The notes below the pieces were generated by a model that was given only the letters and a program-made list of their open reading frames with translations, was not told the DNA's origin and ran no database searches. Position numbers and translations under genes: made by a program. Shown here piece after piece: positions 6,936 through 11,329 of a DNA stretch of 11,329 nucleotides (position 1 is its first letter; every line of letters starts with the position of its first letter). Where the stretch lies: contig JAWXUA010000098.1 of the NCBI GenBank assembly GCA_044433065.1, positions 1-11,329 on the forward strand, read 5' to 3'. This DNA comes from Nitratidesulfovibrio sp044433065. Lineage in GTDB: Bacteria > Desulfobacterota > Desulfovibrionia > Desulfovibrionales > Desulfovibrionaceae.

Positions 6936-7043
6936 GTGGTCTCCTTGGTGTCAGCGTTACGATAGTGGACGTTGTTTTATGGAACTGGGAGGCCTTTGGG
7001 CCTTATGGTTTAGAGCGTAGGTTCAAATATACAGGTGAAATTT

Positions 7044-7064
7044 GCCATAATGATGGCTTTTTTT
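7044..7064 (+). terminator. Small terminator-like stem in the pgl upstream region
   Basis: GCCAT-AATG-ATGGC (7044-7057) is followed directly by seven T (7058-7064). The stem is only 5 bp. If real it ends a plus-strand transcript that would run antisense to the pgl leader, but no matching promoter was found. Confidence 0.3.
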
Positions 7065-7156
7065 ACGAAGAGCACATTGTGCCACAGCTTTAAAAGTTTG
7101 GGAAGACGCTAGAAGGGCCTTCTGGTGATGATTGTGTAAAAAAGATTATAATTAAC

Positions 7157-7165
7157 TGATATAAT
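7157..7165 (+). promoter_or_regulatory. Extended -10 promoter element
   Basis: TGATATAAT (7157-7165) matches the extended -10 consensus TGnTATAAT perfectly, with a predicted start near 7172. No good -35 box lies at 16-18 bp, which extended -10 promoters can tolerate. It faces the TraR-like gene, 284 bp away, implying a long leader or a separate small RNA. Confidence 0.45.
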
Positions 7166-7267
7166 AGGACAAAAAGATGCGTCTTCTGAGATGGGTAGAG
7201 TGATGTATTTAAAAGTAAATATTTGACAACACTTTATGCTGTATATCGTTCCTTTTTAGCAATGTTT

Positions 7268-7298
7268 TTGGCATAGGCTTGTCATACAGCTATGACAA
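7268..7298 (+). promoter_or_regulatory. Candidate promoter overlapped by a perfect palindromic operator
   Basis: TTGGCA (7268-7273) and TATGAC (7291-7296) are 17 bp apart. The palindrome TTGTCATA-CAGC-TATGACAA (7279-7298, 8-bp perfect arms) covers the spacer and the -10. This is the layout expected of a repressor site. The regulator is not identifiable: the half-sites differ from the FNR (TTGAT) and CRP (TGTGA) types. It would drive the TraR-like gene with a leader of about 145 nt. Confidence 0.45.
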
Positions 7299-7448
7299 AA
7301 GGATATTCCAGAAAAAGCGTGGCTTGCCTCTATTATATAAGGATGTAATGCTAGTCGCTTTGGTTTCGCACAGTGAGCTTCTGAGGGACTGGTTTTTTTA
7401 GGAAAAGACACATCATACGTCATGAGCCTGTAGCCAAAAGGAAAAACA

Positions 7449-7682
7449 ATGGATATCTTCGACCAAGCACAAGCATTGGAAAGCTTTGACCGTGAAACAG
7501 CCTTGGCACAACTTCGTTCTATGATGAACAGGCAAGGACCTGATATTATTGAAGGTGTTATTTGCTGCCATGAATGTGGTGAGGCTATTCCAGAGTCACG
7601 ATTACAAGCTTTACCTGGTGTTGGACTTTGTTTTGATTGTCAGGATGAGCACGATGCATTAGCGATGCGTTGGAAATGCTAG
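7449..7682 (+). CDS. TraR/DksA-type C4 zinc-finger protein
   Basis: This 77-residue protein carries a four-cysteine zinc finger: Cys40-x2-Cys43 and Cys61-x2-Cys64, with EAIPESR and PGVGLC between them, as in the TraR/YbiI branch of the DksA family. The N-terminus reads DIFDQA, so Asp2, Asp5 and Ala7 match the DxxDxA motif that TraR and DksA place in the RNA polymerase secondary channel. It lacks the long coiled coil of full-length DksA, and its size matches F-plasmid TraR (73 residues). The likely role is binding RNA polymerase to change promoter output in a ppGpp/DksA-like way. AAAGGA 6 nt before the ATG supports the start. Such genes often travel with phages and plasmids, but no mobile genes flank it here. 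It is monocistronic, with a long leader and a strong terminator. Family assignment is firm; the exact role is inferred. Confidence 0.88.
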   Translation: MDIFDQAQALESFDRETALAQLRSMMNRQGPDIIEGVICCHECGEAIPESRLQALPGVGLCFDCQDEHDALAMRWKC

Positions 7683-7749
7683 TCCGTAAAATATTCAGCC
7701 AGAATATGTATCGAGATGATTTTGCTTTTACTACAGATAGATAACAATA

Positions 7750-7783
7750 ATAAGCCCTGCGGATGATGGTCCGCAGGGCTTAT
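7750..7783. terminator. Bidirectional terminator between convergent genes
   Basis: Perfect 14-bp arms (7750-7763 and 7770-7783, starting ATAAGCCCTGCGGA) enclose the 6-nt loop TGATGG. T-rich sequence follows on both strands (TTTATGATTT on plus, ATTGTTATC on minus). It lies 67 bp after the TraR-like stop and 21 bp beyond the stop of the minus-strand DUF697 gene, so it can serve both. Confidence 0.85.
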
Positions 7784-7804
7784 TTATGATTTGTGGTGGT
7801 TGCG

Positions 7805-9241
7805 TTATTTCTTTTTGGAAAAGAGAGACAGCTTTGGCAAGCGGATTGAGCTTAGGGGCATGGAGCCAAAGAGAGAGCTTTTCATCACTGTGCCATTGCT
7901 CGTGATATTGTCAGCATAGGTGATTGTATTTTGAGGCGTGTTGCCTGATATGTTTTCTGCCACTGTTTCTGCCATGCATGAAGCTTGTTCCCCAACGTAG
8001 GAGGCGTGCTTGCTGATGTGGTTTGCCATATCTGTAGCCTTTTCAGTCATGTGCACAGTGATATCTTCGGCATAGGCGACAGAGTCATCAGCCATTTTTG
8101 CGCTGACTTTGCTTGCATCAGAAAAGGTCGCAGCAACACCATTGACAACGCCTTGAGCAGCATTTTTGGTGCTCGTATAGGCAGATTTAGCCACATTACA
8201 GGCTGAGTTTTTGACACCGTGACTAATGGCATGCATAGCTGTTTTGACCACTTTGGATACAAGGCCACGCGACATTTTTCCAAGAATTTTAGCGGCTTCC
8301 GTATAGGGATTTGAGCGCTCTTGCATGTGTGGCAAGGTTGGCGACAGCATGTTACGGGTCACAATGCCCACACGCAAGGCCAGCAAGGCATTGGCGGAGC
8401 CATCTACAAGGGCTGTGCCAAGCATAGTGCCGACGCCAGACATGGTTGGTACTGAGGACACAGGACCAGCTGCAAGCATGGGTGTCAGCAGTGCGTGGAT
8501 ATGTTCTTCAAGGCCCACATCTTCGAGAGCTCCAGCGGCGAGGGCTGTACCAGCCACATTGACGTAGAGTTGCAGTATGTGGCGTGGGTGCGGTCTTTGG
8601 TTGTAGATATGACTGACGCGCCACACAAGACGGATGAGCAGAGCGAGGACGATGAGCGTATCGAGTCTGCCATTGCGAGAGATGGCTGTAGCGAGGAAGA
8701 TACGCGAAGCTGTGCGGCGTGTTTCCTTCATAGCTTCATCATCTAAGTAGCTGAGAATATGTGCTATTTCGTTTTGGTCTTGGGATGCTTGAGCGTTATG
8801 TTCAAGGTTTGTTTCTGAGTCTGCGTTTTGGTGAGCTTGGGCCTTTTTTGCTGCGTAGGCTTGCATGTGGGGTGATGATTTCAGGCGCGATACGAGGGCT
8901 TTTGCGTAGTTCTCGATATCTTCGTCACTTGGGTTTTCACGTAAAATGAGGGCTTTAGGTCTCATGAAATAACGGAAGGCAAGCCACAGGATGGTGAGGC
9001 CAAAAACGGACGCACCGAGGGCAAAAATCACCGAGCCAAGCACAGGATGCAGGACAGCGGCAAATTCTGATAAGGTCAGGATTTGTCCGCCGATGAAGGT
9101 AATGATACCCAGTGTGAGAAAAAATGCAATAATAACAAGTGCTTTAGGCATGAATGTATGCATAAGACCTCGCAGGATTGAAGCACGAAGGCGTGCCATT
9201 GCGTTATATACGTGAGGAAAGGCTGTATGGTGCGAAAGCAT
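7805..9241 (-). CDS. DUF697 (YcjF-like) inner-membrane protein with long helical tail
   Basis: The product (478 residues from the first ATG) has two clear membrane helices at about 34-55 and 66-91. A polar, Ala/Gln/Glu-rich stretch spans 100-175. A domain at about 178-300 resembles DUF697/YcjF: it starts SRNGRLDTLIVLALLIRLV, then IYNQRPHPRH and a Gly/Ala-rich part ending ALRVGIVTRN. Residues 318-432 form an unusual Ala/Lys/Ser/His-rich segment that looks like a continuous amphipathic helix or coiled coil. A basic tail (KLSLFSKKK) ends the protein. DUF697 proteins often accompany YcjX-like GTPases, but none is in the window, and the function is unknown. The start is uncertain: the ATG at 9241 lacks a clear ribosome binding site, while Met27 (ATG at 9163) has GAGG 4 nt upstream and sits just before the first helix. 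It is divergent from the permease gene. Confidence 0.75.
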   Translation of the reverse strand: MLSHHTAFPHVYNAMARLRASILRGLMHTFMPKALVIIAFFLTLGIITFIGGQILTLSEFAAVLHPVLGSVIFALGASVFGLTILWLAFRYFMRPKALILRENPSDEDIENYAKALVSRLKSSPHMQAYAAKKAQAHQNADSETNLEHNAQASQDQNEIAHILSYLDDEAMKETRRTASRIFLATAISRNGRLDTLIVLALLIRLVWRVSHIYNQRPHPRHILQLYVNVAGTALAAGALEDVGLEEHIHALLTPMLAAGPVSSVPTMSGVGTMLGTALVDGSANALLALRVGIVTRNMLSPTLPHMQERSNPYTEAAKILGKMSRGLVSKVVKTAMHAISHGVKNSACNVAKSAYTSTKNAAQGVVNGVAATFSDASKVSAKMADDSVAYAEDITVHMTEKATDMANHISKHASYVGEQASCMAETVAENISGNTPQNTITYADNITSNGTVMKSSLFGSMPLSSIRLPKLSLFSKKK

Positions 9242-9591
9242 ACAGATTGAGGCAGGACAGGCATGTAGGTACGAGCTACGCTGTTCTGCGTAACAATATA
9301 TATGTATTTCCCATGTTTCGCCAAGACATTTATTGCATTTTTTTTGGCGACTTTGCTTGAGCTAGCCTATTTTTTGTGTGCTTGGAAGCTATGGGCGTTT
9401 ATTTTTTGCTTTGTGTGCGGTTGTGGCCTGTGGGATTATCATCAATTTTTTGGGTCTATCATGGTGGCTTTGGATGTGGTGACGTATTTTTGTCGCCTTG
9501 TACGTTGCAGTGCGCAGTGAAGAAAGAATTCGTTTCAGCCTATCTAACTTTTTCAGCTGCTTTCATACACCTTAAAAATGGAGTAGGCTAT
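9242..9591. other. Divergent intergenic region upstream of the permease
   Basis: This 350-bp stretch lies between the divergent DUF697 and permease genes and must hold promoters for both, but I found no convincing -35/-10 pair. It contains a 7-bp inverted repeat TCGCCAA/TTGGCGA (9318-9324 and 9344-9350) and an imperfect stem at 9477-9496. The permease frame stays open upstream to a GTG at 9376, giving up to 72 extra residues. That extension has no ribosome binding site and looks like chance. Confidence 0.5.
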
Positions 9592-10998
9592 ATGCCAGAA
9601 ATAACACATATTTTTCATGTAACTGAGAGTACGGTGTACAGCCTTGTGCGCGCCTATGTTGTGCTTTTGTGGGCTATGTTGTGGCCGCTTGCCTTTGGTT
9701 TTCTTTTATCTGCTTTTGTGCGGACGCGTGTGCCAGACAGCGTGATTATGGACCATATGGGCCGCAATGGCTTGCTTAGTGGTGTGACGAGCTTTGTTTT
9801 TGGTGCTGTGTCGTCGGTGTGCAATTATGCTGTTGTGGGCATGGCGCGAACTTTGCGTTTGAAAGGAGCCACGTGGTCCAATGTTTTTACGTATATGACA
9901 GCGAGCACGGACCTTGGCATCACTATGCTTATCGCTATTTACGGTCTTTTAGGTGCGTCCTTTCTTGGGCTTGAGGTGGCGGCGGCTTTGCTTTTTTCAG
10001 TGCTTGGTTATGGTTTGGTTTTGCTGTTGGACTTGCCAAAACCTGAGAAGGTGGAGCCTGAGCCCATGCCCAATATGCCATCAGACATGCCCAACATGCC
10101 AAACATGCCCAATATGCCATCAGACATGCCAAACATGCCAAACATGCCATCAGACATGCCAGAGTCCAACGCCATGCAATCGGACATGGACAAGCCTTCA
10201 AGTTTGAATATGTGGGTGCAAACTGCTGTACATTTTTACGATGACATAGTCATGACGCGCCGCGATATTTTGCTTGGCATGGGTATAGCATCTGCTTTGG
10301 GTGTTCTTGTTCCTACGTCGTGGTGGTCAGCCATCTTTTTACAGCATGCGGACAATGCTTTTTTTGTTTGGGTATGGAATAGTTTTGTGGGCATGGTGCT
10401 TGCGGTTTTGACCTTTGGTTGTTCCATTGGCAATGTATCGTTGGCAGCGGTTTTGTGGTGGAAGGGTGTGAGTATTAGCGGTGTGATGGCGTTTTTGCTT
10501 GCGAGTCTTGTGACTTTTCCTATGCTTAGTATGTATAAGAAACACTATGGCATGCAGACAACGCGGCGGCTTGTGATAGTCAATGTTTTGGGGATTGTTG
10601 TTGTGGGTGTTATCATGGAGATTTTTGTGTCGCTGACGGGGATGCATCTTGATCGTGTGACTAGTGCTACAACCAGTGGAGAGATTGGCCATGGTGTGCG
10701 TTTTGCATTGAATGTGCTTTTTGGTATTTTGGCTGTGCTTGCTTTTGTGGTTGGTCGTCGACATTCTACTATGGCTAGCATGAACGGTATGGACATGAAC
10801 GGTATGGACGGTATGGATGATATGGACATGAGCAATATGGACACAGCCATGGATATGGGCACAGCCATGGATATGGGCACAGCCATGGATAAGGACACAG
10901 CCATGGATAAGGACACAGCCATGGATAAGGACACAGCCATGGATAAGGACACAGCCATGGATAAGGACATGCCCATGGATAAGGACATGAAGATGTAA
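9592..10998 (+). CDS. COG0701/ArsP-type permease with two Met-rich repeat regions
   Basis: The 468-residue membrane protein belongs to the DUF318/ArsP-like permease family (PF03773, COG0701), which includes heavy-metal and arsenical exporters. Likely membrane helices: 18-42, 62-83, 99-120, 124-146, 225-241, 259-285, 296-314, 325-350 and 366-388. Each half carries a family signature: SSVCNYA...MARTLRLKGA with YMTASTDLG (74-108), and FGCSIGNVSLAAVLW...KGVSISG (275-298). The only cysteines, Cys77 and Cys277, occupy matching places. The usual ASTNLVIELG is altered to ASTDLGITM, and NVP to NVS. Two additions stand out: a central loop (159-200) with 12 Met in MPN/MPSD repeats, and a tail (394-468) with 22 Met and 20 Asp. 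Met-rich arrays of this kind bind Cu(I) or Ag(I) in other proteins, so a soft-metal substrate is an inference. Start chosen at the ATG 8 nt after GGAG; the upstream open frame was rejected. Confidence 0.85.
   Translation: MPEITHIFHVTESTVYSLVRAYVVLLWAMLWPLAFGFLLSAFVRTRVPDSVIMDHMGRNGLLSGVTSFVFGAVSSVCNYAVVGMARTLRLKGATWSNVFTYMTASTDLGITMLIAIYGLLGASFLGLEVAAALLFSVLGYGLVLLLDLPKPEKVEPEPMPNMPSDMPNMPNMPNMPSDMPNMPNMPSDMPESNAMQSDMDKPSSLNMWVQTAVHFYDDIVMTRRDILLGMGIASALGVLVPTSWWSAIFLQHADNAFFVWVWNSFVGMVLAVLTFGCSIGNVSLAAVLWWKGVSISGVMAFLLASLVTFPMLSMYKKHYGMQTTRRLVIVNVLGIVVVGVIMEIFVSLTGMHLDRVTSATTSGEIGHGVRFALNVLFGILAVLAFVVGRRHSTMASMNGMDMNGMDGMDDMDMSNMDTAMDMGTAMDMGTAMDKDTAMDKDTAMDKDTAMDKDTAMDKDMPMDKDMKM
10066..10161 (+). 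repeat. In-frame MPN/MPSD codon repeat in the permease loop
   Basis: The DNA alternates near-identical ATGCCNAAY (Met-Pro-Asn) and ATGCCATCAGAC (Met-Pro-Ser-Asp) blocks. The order is MPN, MPSD, three MPN, MPSD, two MPN, MPSD, then MP. All units keep the reading frame. Near-identity at third positions points to recent duplication by slippage or unequal exchange. Confidence 0.9.
10843..10986 (+). repeat. Eight 18-bp tandem repeats encoding the Met/Asp tail of the permease
   Basis: Eight consecutive 18-bp units: two ACAGCCATGGATATGGGC (TAMDMG), five identical ACAGCCATGGATAAGGAC (TAMDKD), and one ATGCCCATGGATAAGGAC (MPMDKD). Then come ATG AAG ATG and the stop. A looser NGMD/MDM array precedes it at about 10780-10842. 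Perfect identity of five units suggests very recent expansion. Unit gain or loss would keep the frame. Confidence 0.97.
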
Positions 10999-11329
10999 TC
11001 AGCAGGAACGCCCTCTCAATAGAGTAAGCTGGGCAATCGAAGCCACCGAACGACGCTGTATCCTTCCCATATTGGTGAACCAAGTTTTCCCAGACCAACT
11101 TCCCATTTCATTCCTCCTCCTCTTCCTCCCCCCCATGTGGCCACAAATTTTCTTCAACGTAGCCAACTTCCTCCACAAATAAAAAGTTTAGGAAGGGAGG
11201 GGGTCTGGGAGAGGGAAAGCCCTTTTCAAAGGGTTTCCCTCCCCCAGAAAGCTTTCCCTCCCCCAAAAAGCTTTTCCTCCCACAGTAAAAAAACTCTCCA
11301 CTAAAGACTTGCGCACTCTCCGATGCAGG
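10999..11329. other. Non-coding, pyrimidine-rich end of the window
   Basis: No supported gene. The stretch holds a CT-rich tract (about 11099-11137), the hairpin at 11205-11247 with its flanking tail, and two extra copies of a right-arm-like motif (CTTTCCCTCCCCC and CTTTTCCTCCCAC) between 11248 and 11284. No terminator was seen within 180 bp of the permease stop. A minus-strand frame at 10775-11098 mostly reads the permease repeats backward and is not credible. Confidence 0.55.
11181..11247. repeat. G/C-rich inverted repeat with tail (hairpin family, copy 4)
   Basis: CTGGGAGAGGGAAA-G-CCCTTTT (11205-11226) pairs with AAAGGG-T-TTCCCTCCCCCAG (11228-11247) with few mismatches. The flank at 11181-11204 (AAAAAGTTTAGGAAGGGAGGGGGT) is close to the reverse complement of the tail at 5959-5992. 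This copy therefore has the hairpin-plus-tail design of copy 3 in opposite orientation. Right-arm-like copies continue to 11284. Confidence 0.65.

Larger units (their letters stand above)
6936..7448. other. Long non-coding regulatory gap between pgl and the TraR-like gene
   Basis: No gene is supported in these 513 bp. Visible elements are a small hairpin in the pgl leader (AGGCC/GGCCT, 6990-7003), a short stem followed by seven T (7044-7064), an extended -10 box (7157-7165), an AT-rich inverted repeat TATTTA/TAAATA (7206-7221), an isolated TTGACA (7223-7228), and a promoter-like pair overlapped by a perfect palindrome (7268-7298). Near the right end a weak 4-bp stem with seven T (7371-7399) precedes the downstream gene. 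Confidence 0.55.

Noticed and set aside
7223..7247. TTGACA with TATATC as a sigma70 promoter
   Set aside because: The spacer is only 13 bp and no -10 box lies at 16-18 bp.
7268..7283. Sigma54-like promoter (TGGCAT...TTGT)
   Set aside because: The GG and GC positions are off by one base and the invariant GC of the -12 element is missing.
9376..9591. 72-residue N-terminal extension of the permease from a GTG codon
   Set aside because: No ribosome binding site before 9376 and the sequence does not resemble the family. The ATG at 9592 has GGAG 8 nt upstream and gives a normal first membrane helix.
10066..10986. CRISPR array
   Set aside because: The repeats are contiguous with no spacers and encode in-frame protein repeats.
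10545..11098. Minus-strand open frames rich in MAVSLS or CPYPWL repeats
   Set aside because: They are the permease Met/Asp repeats read backward; the repeat unit is a multiple of three, so all frames stay open.

Overview
The window reads as chromosomal DNA of a Gram-negative delta-proteobacterium, most likely a Desulfovibrio-like member of the Desulfovibrionaceae with moderate GC. This placement is an inference. It rests on the family identity of the proteins, on the cbpA-clpB pair, and on G/C-rich hairpins with an AAACTTTT/AAAAGTTT core in several intergenic gaps. No rRNA, tRNA, CRISPR array, transposase or phage structural gene is visible.

Layout from left to right. A hairpin repeat (1-44) precedes a tight heat-shock/disaggregation operon: a class B J-protein (cbpA-type, 72-1019) and the ClpB disaggregase (1023-3644), separated by 3 bp. 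Next is an exported or cytosolic cyclophilin (3816-4403) with its own promoter and a strong terminator. It converges on a minus-strand gene for a long, low-complexity protein with a C-terminal Smr domain (4541-5872). Also on the minus strand is 6-phosphogluconolactonase (pgl, 6189-6935). A 513-bp non-coding stretch with promoter and operator-like signals leads to a 77-residue TraR/DksA-like zinc-finger protein (7449-7682). A 14-bp bidirectional terminator separates it from a convergent gene for a DUF697 (YcjF-like) membrane protein with a long helical tail (7805-9241). Divergent from that gene is a COG0701/ArsP-type permease (9592-10998). The window ends in about 330 bp of non-coding, pyrimidine-rich DNA holding another hairpin repeat.

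Most genes here are housekeeping: protein quality control (CbpA, ClpB, cyclophilin) and the pentose phosphate pathway (Pgl). The most unusual gene is the permease. It carries two separate methionine-rich insertions: an MPN/MPSD array in the central loop, and a Met/Asp C-terminal tail encoded by eight near-identical 18-bp units. Its only two cysteines sit at matching places in the two halves of the protein. Together these suggest a soft-metal (Cu(I)/Ag(I)-like) transporter or sensor, which is untested inference. Other points worth attention are a possible dual start in the cyclophilin gene, a possible Shine-Dalgarno-masking stem before the heat-shock operon, a perfect palindrome over a candidate promoter upstream of the TraR-like gene, a G-quadruplex motif beside the cyclophilin terminator, and the dispersed hairpin family.
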